Shown here: piece after piece, positions 46,252 through 58,475 of the stretch | Numbering within the stretch: the stretch's first letter is position 1 | How the letters are laid out: every line of letters starts with the position of its first letter | NCBI GenBank assembly: GCA_029721435.1 | Contig: CM056588.1 | Location: forward strand, 33,968,930-34,032,929 | Length of the DNA: 64,000 bases | DNA from: Gymnothorax reevesii | Lineage: Eukaryota > Chordata > Actinopteri > Anguilliformes > Muraenidae | Direction of reading: 5' to 3' | Notes under the pieces: generated by a model | Told to the model about the DNA's origin: nothing | Database searches by the model: none | What the model saw: the letters and a program-made list of their open reading frames with translations, nothing else | Program-made: the position numbers and the translations under genes

Positions 46252-49200
46252 TCATTTGTGTGATTTATTTATTTATGATGCGCTGAGGGTGCGGGGAACA
46301 CATCGCCGCGGCAGCAGAGGTCCGGCTGTCAGGAGAGATGAAGTGTCCTCACACACTCAGCCCCTCCCCACGCCGCCTCAGTGTCCAATCAAAACGGCCA
46401 CACGATTCACTCTACACAGCTCCCGCCGTAAGAGAACAGCGCCACCACAGGCCGACCGCGCCACTTCATCGTAATGACGAGGTTTTACACGCACAAAATG
46501 GATATTCTTCCGGAGGAAAGTCCTGAAAATTAAAGTGAACGCATCACAGCTATCGGCCTCCATTCCAATTCAGTAACACATCGCATTCTACAAACAATTT
46601 CAAAAGTTTAATTATGCATAAGCACAGCAAAAATGACAAATAAAAAATGTCCCTGGCTCCATACAGGCAGATGTTGTGCTGCTGACGGTCAGCATTCCAC
46701 ATCAATCAAAGCAGAATAAGGACGATAGATCTCAAAGAGGCTATATTGATATGAACATCTGGGAAATGCTGGATGTCTTAGACTCTGATAAAAAAAATTT
46801 AACCAGAACTCCTGTGAACTCAAGAAGCAGACGGACCAAAGCAACATTTATTCAACTGCAAAATTTCTCTTCCGAGCAGAACGTTACAGTATTACACCCG
46901 TGCAAAAGATGAATAAATTAAATTAGGAAACTATAAACTGATAGCTCAGGATAAATTTCACATTTTAGTAATACGACTGACGCTTTCATTCATTTTTATA
47001 TAAAGTTTAATTTAACAGGCAAAAATTAGAAATTGCTGAAAAATAAACTGAAAAAAATACACTACTTTTTGCTTTATAAGCCAGAAAACTGCAACTTTGC
47101 TCTGTGTTAAGATGTATTGGTAAATCATGGCCAAAGAAAAAGCAATGGTGAATTTAAGTGCAAACTCCAAACCTTGAGCTACACAATTCATAATTACAAT
47201 CCTTTGCTCATATTCACAAAGGACAAACCACAGCCAGGAAGGACAACAGCCTTGAGACTGTATCAATGGACCAGACAATTTCCAGGACAACACTCCCCTC
47301 TACAGGAAATAGCTGAGCGCGCCGCGCAGCATCTGATCTCCAATCAAAGGAGAGGAGGAAATAAATGCCAGCGGCAAACGGCCGACACAAACCTCAGAGA
47401 GGCAGCGGACACGGGATCAAGCCCACCGAGATCTGCCCGTGCAAAACACAGAGTGCACTCACTCGAAAGAAAACTCAATACACTCATCACATTTACATTT
47501 CCACATCTTTTATCCCTTAAACTCCCACAGCCAGCTGTCATCCAGAAAGAAAGATATAACACTACATAAGCAACAATAAAGCACTGATATAACTCCACCC
47601 TGTGAGCGAGAAAAATATTGTTGATATGCTGTGAGAGGCCTGATTAATATTAGAGCAGGGTCTGTCATTTCATATGTGCATTAACACCAATGGGTTTGGA
47701 AGCTAGAAAATTGCTGCAAGCCCCTGCAAGGTGAGAAAATCACCACATGAACTACAGAATAATTTTCAATGTTGGAGATGCGGAATTCAGTCATTCGGTC
47801 AGAAAGTAGATCGGCAGACTCCATAGCTGGAAATAATAAATAGTGCAGGTTTTCACTGATGTAAACAGTGTGCGTTTAGTTCACAGGGATCCTGTGTTGG
47901 TTTACCCTTCCCAAAGAGCATTGATGCGAGAATTCACCAGTGACAATCATGGGAGATGCTTCCCCATTTTTAAATGTTTCGTATGCCGTTATAAAATAAT
48001 TTCTTACTCATTTTTTGCTCAGAGGAAATCATTTTTAATATCGACTGCGAAAAGAGCAAAGCTAGCCATCAGATATAAGCAAAGCTCTTTCATCAGTGCA
48101 CCACTCGAGGCGCAAGTTTGAACGATGCCATCAGTGACCCAGGCAGTAGCGGTGACGGGATGGAATCTAAATGCCCAGTTTTGTCCTGCTCAGGTGTGTC
48201 AGCAGTATTTGAGCGCAGGGATCTGAACTGAATGGAGTGTGTGATTGAAACCCTTTAACTCAGAGTCTCCTTTCACCAGAGGGCTATCACTCTCTCTGAC
48301 TTAATGCAGCATTCTACACATTTATCATGCAACAATGGGCATCGTCCCAGTGCTTGCACTTTAATATATTACATCATACTGCGCATTAAAAAGAAATTTG
48401 GCACATGAATATACACCCCATAAACAGAACACCTCTGACTTCTCCAGGGACCTGAGACAAATCCGACCTCATTTGACAGACTCACATTTGCCAGTTCAGA
48501 GGGGAAAAAAAACTCATCTACCGGCATAGTTAACTCCAAAAACATAATGTAAGAGTTCATCTATCAGGCAACTCTCCATTGATAATCCCTCAAAAAGAAA
48601 AAAAATTGATCTTTATTAGTGCAGGTTTTTTTCCTTCCTTTTTTTTTTTTGTTTTACCTCACGACTGACTCGGCATCTTCACCACATTATTATCGCAGAC
48701 TCCGAACTGGAGTCACTGAACTAGCCGGCGTAATATCTGGAGCATGCATCAAGCGCATGTCAAGAGGAATTCCTTCAAACTCCTCAGAAAAGGCTGACAT
48801 TCTGACTGCATGTTATACATTAAAATGCATTTAATTCATCTCAAAAAACTTCTCTCATGAGCGTCATTCAGTTTGGGCTGCAGATTACTTTTATCCCAGC
48901 AAAGCCCACCACGGGGTCATAGCTGGATAAGTTTGAGGATCTTCAAAGGTCAGAAACCATACTCTCCGTTTTAGTCCTGCGTTTTAAGGAAAGATCTACC
49001 TCTGGATCAACCAAGAGCTCCCAGGTGCTTTACCTGCAGGAAACTCCTGCTTCAAACTCGTAACCAAACCACAAGGAGGATAAGGCCCCTCTAACTACCA
49101 TCCCAGCAGGCCTTGCCACATCTGCAGAGGGTCTTTATTTATGGGTTGAGCGGTAACATGATTACCTGGGGCATTAGGATGAGAATAGAAAGCCAAAAAC

Positions 49201-50799
49201 AGAGCTAGACTTTAGACCTGACGATGAAAACGGTGTCAAGTTACCGGACAAAATCAGCAGCTGATATTTGCAGGTCAGTCGCCCAATGCTCCCTGCTCAC
49301 TTACCAAAATTACAACTTTATTTCAGAATTAAGAGCCTAAGAGCAAAGTCTGCCTGTCTAATAATTCTGAAATGGAAGTTGTAAAAAAAATGTTTGCGAT
49401 TCCGACACTGTTTACATGACATGGGTGGGGCGCCCGTAAATTAGTCGCCCCTTTAACCTCATTCACTGATGTCAAATCCAATGTGAAATCAAATAATGTT
49501 ACCGTCTCAATACTAGCAAACAATACTTAACAAACTGGTTAACAACATTTGTGGGATAATAGTGCCCTAGAATACCTTTCCAGGCTGTTTAAGTCCCAGC
49601 CCACTACAGTAGAACAGGTCCACAGCTGCATGCCCACTGAGGATGTTGACACAGGCATTTTCCAGGTGGAAAAACTGAGGGGAAATTGGCATAAACCAGA
49701 GTATTACTGTTACAGAGGAAGCTGTACTGAGGGTCATCAGAGCTCAGAACACACATCGTGTCCAAGCAGCGTCCAAAACTAACCGAGAGTCTCTCTCCTG
49801 ACGGCTACCTTCCAAGGGAGCTGAATAATGAATAGGGCCTGTGATGGCCACAGAGAGGGGGTATCAATATTTAAATATCTCCCTCAACTCATTCCAACCC
49901 GATTCCCCCTGCAGCAGAGGGACAGCACTAAGACCGTCCTCTGAAATCTCTGTCCAGTCCGAGGACACAATGTGGAGGCAGCACTGCCTCCGATCTCGCT
50001 CAATGCATTAACATTAGCAAGAGACTCCGATGACTTAAAGACTTTTTGTGAATGTGACGTGGATAAAAATATAAAATGGTTACAGAATGGGGTGGCAAAA
50101 CAGGACCAGGAAAACGAGAGGATGGAAATTATGGAAAAATGTGATATTTTTAAAGGCAAGACAACCTGGTAATTAATGGTTTCCTATCATATCACCATGT
50201 GTACAACAACCCATTTCAAAACCTGCTACTTTGAGACGTCACATGACATGTCCTCCCAGAACCAAGAGGAACTGATCAAATTCAGCCAATTAGTCAATGA
50301 GCTCTTTATATATTCTGGGTGGTCCCTCCCCCTCGTGATGTCACAAGGCCAGATTTTGAAATGGCAGGCTAACTAAATATGGCCCCTAAATATGATAGGG
50401 GACCTTCAAAGGTTTAGATCCAGTATCAATTTGACAATCAACCACAGAAAGCAACGGTATGGATTATGCAATTTAAATCTTTTTTTTCCCCCTCATTCCC
50501 CTAGCGCTTCTCAGAGCCTGTCATCTCAGTGACTTCATTCCCCGCACAAGCACCAGGACAAAACAGCTAACAGGTAACTCTAACGTCATTAAACACTTCC
50601 TATCAAACAATCAATCAGTAGATATGTAAAACACGGATGTCTGTTTTCTTTATTTGACCAAGTGACGAGGAAAATCAACATTTCCAAACAAAGCACAACA
50701 CTAGTGCACCATACATTAAAAGCAGTATCACCATCTGCTGCAACCATAGTTAAATCTGACCCAAATGAAAATGCGAAACTCTTAATTTACTCCAAAGGT
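46252..50799. other. Unique non-coding DNA, no gene recognised
   Basis: A 4.5-kb stretch without microsatellites or recognisable elements. It includes a GC-richer part at 46280-46480 and an open frame at 47117-47569 (150 residues, plus strand) with no recognisable domain. A T12 run lies near 48637-48650. The absence of repeats makes it a reasonable place to look for conserved elements. Confidence 0.45.
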
Positions 50800-51140
50800 A
50801 TTTTGGGCTCTGCAGGCTTTTTAGCGGCGCCGAGTCCCTGCCCTTCCACTTCACCCGACTGGTTAATCCCTGCGCCATCTCCTTTCACAGTGTAACCGTC
50901 CTGATTACACTCTGGTGTCCCGCGGAGACGATGCGGGCAGAATGCGCAGTGACCTCGGCCTCGTCACGAGCAGCGGCTGATAATTTTAAAAAAAACGGCC
51001 AGCGTTAGCCGCTAGGTCCCCCGCGCAGATCTCCGCACGGGCTAGTGATCTAAAGTCCCTGCCGGCCGAGGCGATCGCGCTCTACACAGGCAGGATAAAA
51101 GCGGAAACGCCTGCGGTCATGGACAGAAACTCAATTTCCC
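50800..51140. other. GC/CpG-rich unique stretch
   Basis: CpG-rich with GCGGCTGATAATTTT and GCCGGCCGAGGCGATCGCG. No TATA box, exon or recognisable transcript start. It may be a small CpG island or an enhancer. Confidence 0.28.
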
Positions 51141-52219
51141 CACAGCACAGGTGAAAGCAGAGAAATATCCTGAGATGTCAACATGAAAGAAACATCCAAC
51201 ATCCCATCGCACATTCCAGACTTAAGCACCGGCTTCGCTAGCCCTTTGGAGAATTATAAATGTGTTGCCTCGTAATTATTAGGTTACCTTTTGGTGCAAG
51301 CTGCCTTACCGCTTAAAATACTCATACTCAAAAAGACCACTGCAGTCAAGTAACAGAGAGAACGAACCAAATTTTGTATAAGGTCTTGAGATATCCTAAA
51401 AGAAATCTTAAAAACCATGAAGAAAAAAAAAAACAAAAAAAATGTATTGAAATCTGACCTGATAATATTAGCGGAAGAAATGAGAGGCCTACTAATGGTA
51501 AATGTTAGCGCAACTGTAGGGAGACCAGTCACCTCAAATATCAGCAAACTCATTTCTACAGTACAGCTTGTCAGCAGGATTTAGTTCCGCGCTCCACTGG
51601 AAGCAAACGACTGCGTTTAATGCTCAGATCAGTTCTGCCTAACCGTAATCAACGTTACTTCATCTGCCTTAAATCTCTAATTGAACTTTGGCTCGGAAAA
51701 GTTTGTAATCCCTCTGACGCGGCCGAGCGAATGTGTGCATCCATCCAGCAGGGTACACACACGCGCCCGATATTCTCCTCTAATTACTCAGAACACGGCC
51801 ACGGCGATGCGGAAGGAGCGCGGAGACCGGAGAGAGATTCTCGTGTCTGATCGGATTTCGCGTTTAGTTGACTTTGGTAATTAATGGAACAAATGCATAT
51901 TAGCAGATTATGTAAGCGTGCGGAAGCCCAGGCCCTTTTAACGAGGCGCGGCACCAGCTTGGCATGCCGGGCGATGCCACTTCATGCCAGCGCTGACATG
52001 CCCGATCGAGCAGATCAGACCGCGACGCCCCATTAGCGTCGGCGGGTAATTGTGTCAGTGGGGTCTGGTGGGACGAGGGACCCCCGATACTTTCCCTCAG
52101 GCGCCGAACGTCACTGTTCATTTTTACACGCGTCCCCAGACAAGCAAACCCACAGGAGTACAAGCGCGGAGATCGTACACGAGCTCACACAGGGGAGCTT
52201 ACAGTCATGCTCTTACATT
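51141..52219. other. Unique DNA with a CpG-rich, homeobox-motif segment at 51700-52160
   Basis: The TAATTA core at 51878-51883 sits in GGTAATTAATGGAAC, followed by ATGCATATTAGCAG and a CpG-rich part. The combination resembles conserved non-coding elements. No gene is recognised. Confidence 0.3.
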
Positions 52220-52600
52220 CACACACACACCCACACACACACATACGCACACACTTCAAATTAGGTCATGCCAGGGGCAGAATGAGTGAAGAAACAAAGA
52301 GATGAGTGGAAAGAAAAAGAATGAAAGAGAGAACACAGGAGAGGTCTAGTGCAGAACGACAGAGCATTTGGCATCCATCAGATTCAAGCATATACATACA
52401 CACACCAACACACACATCCACACACGCACAAACACAAACTGTACACACGCACTATGCAGACACACATACCACATATGCACACACACACACGCACATTTAT
52501 ATAGCACACATGCACACACAAACATTGCAAGAAAACACGCCACACAAATGCGAACGCACCTCTCACACTCACACTGCACAAACACACGTACCATACACAA

Positions 52601-52632
<32 letters not shown>
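52220..52632 (+). repeat. AC-rich microsatellite belt
   Basis: CACACACCCACACAC at 52220-52255 and an imperfect AC-rich block at 52391-52632 ending in pure AC. Long frames on both strands (Thr-His or Cys-Val) are repeat artefacts. Confidence 0.93.
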
Positions 52633-52634
<2 letters not shown>

Positions 52635-53888
52635 TTCTCACATTAGAAAATGTAGAGTATGAGATGAGACCAAGACTGTGGAACTCCCTCCCAGCTCTAC
52701 ATTCCAGTCTCCATCTGCTTTAGCCCAGGACACTGGAAAATCAAAACAACATAGACCCAAAATTAACCTGCCATTTCAGTGGACATTAACATGAAAAGCT
52801 GGGTTCAATGACATGAAAGCATCGCCATAGGTTTGTATGGAGAATCTCTATTTAATACTGAATTCAGTTTAACCTAGGACTAGACTTATGTAAAAAACAA
52901 AAAAGCTAGTTCAAAGAGTCAAGAATCCACACCTGCGAGTGAGTCACTTAACCGACATTATAACTGTGGTATTTGAAAAATAATAGAAAAACATTTTTAA
53001 TAACGGATCTGTTCAATGTTCCACCAGTTAGTTATAAGTTAAATGGTGAAAACAGATTCATCACGTTTTTACTTGATGCTTCGCAATATCAGAAGAAGAA
53101 CAAAACCGCACGATGTGAGCCTGACACCTTTCAGTCTGACACGGCGAGTCACTTCAGGAGGTATAAATATAAAAAAAAACTGTCCTCAGCAAGCGCATGA
53201 AGGTGAGCATATCCCAGAATTCCTACTGCGCCCCTCCCCCAGCCACCTCCTGTAGAGCACATCTCAATTTTCACTGGTTCAGACCAAGCAGGTGTCGCTG
53301 TAATACTTGCATATTAATGCCTCGGCAGTAAGGGTCCCCCACCAAATGGCCACACAGCGAGAAATATCCTTGACAACATTAGCTCTTATTAAGTTACAGC
53401 GCCCCCACCGATCCAAATGAGGCTAATGTAATTGATCCAGTCTATAAAAATTCAGCACTGCTGTGAACAGCCAGGTGTCTCTGGCGCTTTTATTTATTTA
53501 CAACGTTTCCCGGCTTCAGAAGGCCCAGGCTCGCAGTGTGGCTCAGGCAAATTAGTTTTGCCCTCAAGTTGCACAAAGAGAAAGCAGAGGGATACCGGGG
53601 AGGAAGATTTAGAAATTAAATCAAAGCCGTAGCAATCAATCAGGAAAGGGCACTGAAATCGTGCTCTCCGGGAGACTTGGGGAAAGACTTGCGATAGCGA
53701 GGCCTGGTCCACACAGGCAACACACTACACGCGACACACACCGCTGAGAGCACTTCAGGAGTACTGGGTTTTGGACACATGCGACCCAGAGGCTACATCC
53801 ACCCCAGTTATCAGAATTAAAAATGGTAATGAACTGCAGAATATTCAAGGAATATCCCATGCACACAGAGCAAGAATACAAGAGAGGA
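52633..53888. other. Unique non-coding DNA
   Basis: Nothing recognised. The stretch 53240-53470 is moderately GC-rich. Confidence 0.5.
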
Positions 53889-54914
53889 CCCTCTGTTGTG
53901 TTCTGGCCTTTGGCCAGGACAGCTTATGATTTTAACAGTTTCATGTTCCATAGTTTCATAGATTTCATAGTTCATAGTTCAAGTTCATGTTCATAGTCAC
54001 AGTTTTTAACAGTTTCTTGTATCAGGTTTTTGCATTTCATGTTTCACATTCATTGTCCACGTTTTTACTTTTCCATGTTTTTGTTTTCGCCAGGTCTGCC
54101 AAGCCACTCCACCGCTTGTCTGCGTTCCGCCCCGTGCCTTCGTTGTTGCACATTTCAGAGCTCTGGTTGGCTTTGGTATTTCCCCCTTCCTTCTGTGCTG
54201 TGCTGATTCGGGGCTGTCTAAGCTTAATTGGCAATTAACTGTTTTTAAGTTACTAACATTTACTAACACTCACTGGGTGGGTGTAATTCTTAGATAGGCA
54301 CATTACTAATACTACTAATTTAGACAGGGAGTTTATTGTCATGATTCCTGCTTTGCTATTTCAACATCTTGCTGTGCTCTTCTGTTCTGAACATTCATGC
54401 TGCTTTCAAACTGCATACTTAATTGGTACTTAAGCTGAGCACGCTCATTCTCTTAATGAGCAAGTCTTGTCATCCAATCTCTGTCCATGTCATGATCTTG
54501 CCCTGCCTCTTGTTTCTCCTTCTCCAGGTGTTGCCCCTCATGTCTTGATTTCTCACCCTTTATCTGGATGCGGTGGAAGTTGGCTGGCAGACAGTGTCTC
54601 AGTCCTTGTTCATGTTTGCAAGTTCATGTTCCCAAGCCTCGTTTTCATAGTCATTTTGTATATAGCCTTTGCATTCCAAGAATCATTGTTCTTTTCTGTT
54701 TATGGTTATCCTGCCTGGAGTTTCCAGTGCCTTTTGTTTTTTGTTGTTTTCTGATCCTTAGTTCTTAGCTCTGTGTAGCTCACCTTAGTTTGTCTTTTGC
54801 AACCCTTTGGGCCAAGTTTTTTGTTGGCCCTCGTGCCTGTTTTCTTTTGTTTTATTAAACTCCTCATTCCCCTTCACCTCGCTTCTGGTGTCTACCTGAT
54901 TTCATATCACCCTC
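53889..54914 (+). mobile_element. Putative 1,016-bp solo LTR with CCCTC target duplication
   Basis: The unit 53894-54909 starts TGTTGTG and ends CATATCA (TG...CA) and is flanked by CCCTC on both sides (53889-53893 and 54910-54914), a 5-bp target duplication. Its plus strand is T-rich, with repeated TTCATAG/TTCATGTT words at 53935-54060. ATTAAA at 54854-54859 lies 50 bases before the end, as expected for an R/U5 polyadenylation signal. No internal protein region adjoins it. The family is not assigned. The TG...CA ends are short, so a chance coincidence is not excluded. Confidence 0.66.
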
Positions 54915-56599
54915 TCTGAAAGGATTTAAAAACACAAGACTTTATATAAAGTGGAAAAGTTATAAGATCCAGGTTTTTCTATGGAGGATAAAACCTGAGC
55001 CTGACAGATTTTGCATTCACTGAAGAGGGAGATTACAGTAGCCAGGTACGGAACCACATTCTCACCAGACAACGGTGGCGTACACTGCACCACTCTAAAG
55101 ATCAGAGGAGGAGAGATACAATGCAAAAAAGAAGGGATGAGTGAGGGGAAAAGGAAGTTAAAAAAAAGAAAAGTATGGTGTGAAATGGTGTGAATGACAG
55201 CAATAGCAGGAGAGAGGAGAGGAGGCAGGTAGACAGGCGTGGATGATGAGGTTCGCCCCGGAGGGGTTATGTATCTCCCAATGGGGTGGGCCGCAGCTAA
55301 ATTAAAATCCTGTTCGTTAACCCCTCATCAGCCCAGAGAATTCCATTTCCTTGACCCTCTGGATAAATTTCCATCAATCTCATTTTAAGCACAATTACAC
55401 TTTTAATGAGAGATGGGCAGTATTATTCTGCTGGCGCATTGCAACTTTCCCTTTTACCCCCACATATTCCTTGAAACGAACAGAAAAATAAAAAGCCCCC
55501 TCCCCTAAATAGTGCCTTTTCTGAGCCTTTTCTTTCATGAACGAGAACTTTCATCGACTCACTCGGGAACACCAACTTATCAGTCACAAGAATCTGAAAC
55601 TCAATTCATTTCACAATACACTCATGGGAACCAAAAATATTTAATGGGATTTTTAAAGTATGATTGATCAGAAAATATATAATCAAACAGCTTCATTCAA
55701 ATATGACAAAAACACTGCATCATGTCATTCAGAAAGCAAAAGGCGTGATATAGAATACATTTCCTTCAACTCAAAATTGTGTTGGGCTAATTATCAGCGC
55801 TTATCACTTTGGGGAAAAGGCCAAATTCAAAACCTTGTTCATGTCAGGCAAATAATCAGCTTTAATATAAAAAATATCATCAGAAAAAATTGCTCTCAAA
55901 TGACAGTATTAGGATCAAACATTTTGGCCATTAAGGTAAAAAGGCCAGTGCGAATCGTACAAAGGAAAATGGATCAGAGGACAATATAATGGTTACAAAT
56001 CAAACAACCTCAGCAAGGCCGTCAGGAGGCATGATTATGTGCGATTAGAAGTCTGGCTCTGGAGATCAGCGTTGCTTCAGAAGATCTCATAAAGCAACAC
56101 AATAACTGGTCGCACTACTGCCCAAAATGAATTAATCCATAGGTACATGACCGAATCAGGTTATATCACACCTGAAAAGGTGCAAGGTGTCACACAACAG
56201 CGACAAAAAAAAACGCCAAGAGGCGAGTTGCCAACATACTAAAAATAAGCATTTTGACTTATATACTTCCAAGGTTTCAATACTGCGAGATCTTGAGTTA
56301 ACAAATTCTAAAATTACAGAAACATAATCTACTGCAGCATACAAGTAACAAGGCACAGGATCTTAATGAAACACCAAAAAACATGATTACGATTCTGAAC
56401 TCGTCCCATAATTTTGCAAAATCGATTTTTAAAATGAGAAGTAAATAAATCAGTTTGACTCAAACGGAAATTCCAGGGGATTCTGATTATCATTTCAAGA
56501 ATCTAAAGAGCAAATTGAATGTGATGGTTGATTCAGGTGCTATAGTGAAATACAACAAAAATAATCATATTTGATGCTTTAAGGCGATTAACAAAGAGT
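54915..56599. other. Unique non-coding DNA
   Basis: The stretch 55245-55500 is repeat-free, with TTTTAATGAGAGATGGGCAG and GCTAAATTAAAATCC, and may be conserved. The remainder is AT-rich with no exon. Confidence 0.45.
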
Positions 56600-57790
56600 C
56601 GATAGTATAATTTCAGTGTAATGGAGACTTTTGTAGAGGTTTATTTGGTGATCATTTTAGCAATTTAAAGTTTTTCTCTATCTCCCATAGTTTTCATTAC
56701 ATAGGCCAAAAAAAAGCAAAATTGTCAAATTTGACATTTCAAGGCCAATAACACCTACTTGGAGGCATTGTATGATTTCAATCATCACAGACTTTTATAA
56801 AATTTCATCTGCTGATCATTTTGAGGAGACGGTTTTTTCTGTAGCTGCTTTAGTTCCTGCGATATAGCTGAAAATAGGTGGTTTTACCCCTATGTTCTAT
56901 TTTTAGTCACAGTTATGTTATTCAGATGTTATTCAGACAGTGGTCATAATTGCCACAATTTTTAAAGCAGACACCCTAAGGATGCTTGTGGCTAAATATC
57001 GTCTGGATCTGTTCAGTAGTTTTTGAGATTTTTGAAAAAATGTTAAGACCAGACAACGATGTGTTATGACCGGGGTATAGTAGGTCATAATTTATGTAAA
57101 TGTGTGTGTTTTGTATTTCCGCCTCCTTGTGGCAGGCTGGTGCTGTTTTGTTTGTGCTCTCCTCTATTCAGTAGGTGTGTCGGCAGATGATTGGTCCAGA
57201 AACTGATGCGCTGCTGTTAAAGGGGGACATGCCGGTACCAACGGGACTCTCCTCTTTTTCCCGGCTTCCAACCAGACCGTGCCACGCTATCCCAACTTCG
57301 TTGTGTAGTGCCGTGTTCTAAAACGTTTGTGCTGTGATCAAACCTGTTACTTACAAAATAGATACCTGTTTTTGCTCTAAAAAGCAGTCCTGGTAGCTGT
57401 AGGGGTGGGAAGCCCATTTTGTTTCTAAAAACCACATTTCTCTCCTGTTTATGATAGGGAGTCAGGTGAGCTACCTGTCTTTTTGTTTTTATTATTTCCG
57501 TTTGTGCGTAGGTAAGCGAGGTTGCTCCTTGTCCGTTTTGTTTGTTATTTTGGGCCATGCTCACCCTGACGTTCTCTACCTGACCTATTGTGCGCAACGA
57601 ATAAACCGTTCTTTTTTTGGACTGCATTTGCCGTGGCACTGGTCATCCTTGGGAGCGGGGAAAGAGGGGAGTCGTTTTTTTCTTTTTTTTATGTTTTGTT
57701 CAGGTTTTCCCCCGAACCGGGCATAACAGATGACAGATGACTACAGACGCCCAGTGGTGGCAGTAGCTCACCTGCTAATAATAATACATC
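56600..57790 (+). repeat. Unclassified interspersed repeat interrupted by a solo LTR
   Basis: The left part (about 56600-57061) and right part (57729-57790) read as one continuous repeat once the LTR and one GATG copy are removed. Its right end, ACAGACGCCC..GGTGGCAGTAGCTCACCTG, has the same layout as the 27075-27208 fragment. The left boundary is uncertain. It resembles a widespread unclassified animal repeat whose 3' part has GACAGACG-type motifs. Confidence 0.42.
57058..57732 (+). mobile_element. Solo LTR (667 bp) with perfect GATG target duplication
   Basis: The LTR is 57062-57728. It starts TGTTATG and ends CATAACA, a perfect 7-bp inverted pair, and is flanked by GATG at 57058-57061 and 57729-57732. 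AATAAA at 57600-57605 is placed as an R-region polyadenylation signal, with a T-rich U5 after it. There is no primer-binding site or coding region beyond the ends, so it is a solo LTR. The 4-bp duplication and terminal heptamer resemble the LTR at 639-1122, but the bodies differ, so they belong to different families or distant subfamilies. A Ty3/Gypsy affinity is inferred only. Confidence 0.86.
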
Positions 57791-58414
57791 AGTATAACTC
57801 GAGAATCCAGGGACCTGTGACTGCGTGGATGTCGCCCCGAGTGCCCGCTTGTGATATCTTGTAAACTCTGACCAAGAGAGCGTTCAGAAGCCTTAAAATG
57901 AAAAGGGCACATTTACAGCATAAATTGTTCTTTATTCAGCCAATTCCGTTTGACAGGTGTCGTAATCTGACCATAAGCTCTGCCCACACCAAATATCAAA
58001 GGAATCGGTGGAAATTTGTGGCCAGTTGAGCAGCAACAAGAAAATCTCTGTGGACATGGTGGTGGCAGAGACCAAGATCTCAAATCAATAGTAGCTGCCT
58101 GACTTCGTCCAAGGGCTACAATTATCTAATACAGACAAAACACTCGGAGGACGTACAGTGGCAAACATAGGGACTGTCAAGGACTACTGTAGACCAGAAT
58201 GGATGACACTGTACGTGCCATGTATCCATCTTGAGAACAAGACTACGAGTGGCACCTCGCAGCCCATTAGGGCTCTGATCACTCTGGCCAAGTCCTTCAA
58301 GGGCCTAAATCATGGTGAGGTCAGTAATCTACAAGGGACCCTCAAATGTGGGTCTCAAAACCAGAGCTGGATTTGGATTTCTTGACTCCGAAGTAATCAT
58401 CTATCTAAAGAACT
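57791..58414. other. Non-coding DNA, possibly old repeat
   Basis: Sentence-like segments such as CTGTGGACATGGTGGTGGCAGAG have a repeat-like look, but nothing is identified. Confidence 0.4.
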
Positions 58415-58475
58415 GAATTGGTGAATTCAACATTGAAAATGTGTGGAGTTGGGCTCTTATTGAATTCACCAATTC
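58415..58475. repeat. Perfect 16-bp inverted repeat with short loop
   Basis: GAATTGGTGAATTCAA at 58415-58430 and its exact reverse complement at 58460-58475 are separated by 29 bases. It may be the core of a small MITE, since AGCTGGATTTGGATT (left) and GCTTTGAGGAACGG (right) look like repeat termini. No target duplication was found. Confidence 0.75.

Noticed and set aside
47117..47569. 150-residue open frame, plus strand
   Set aside because: Its composition is ordinary and no domain is recognised. A second, antisense frame of 84 residues overlaps it. No supporting exon signals.
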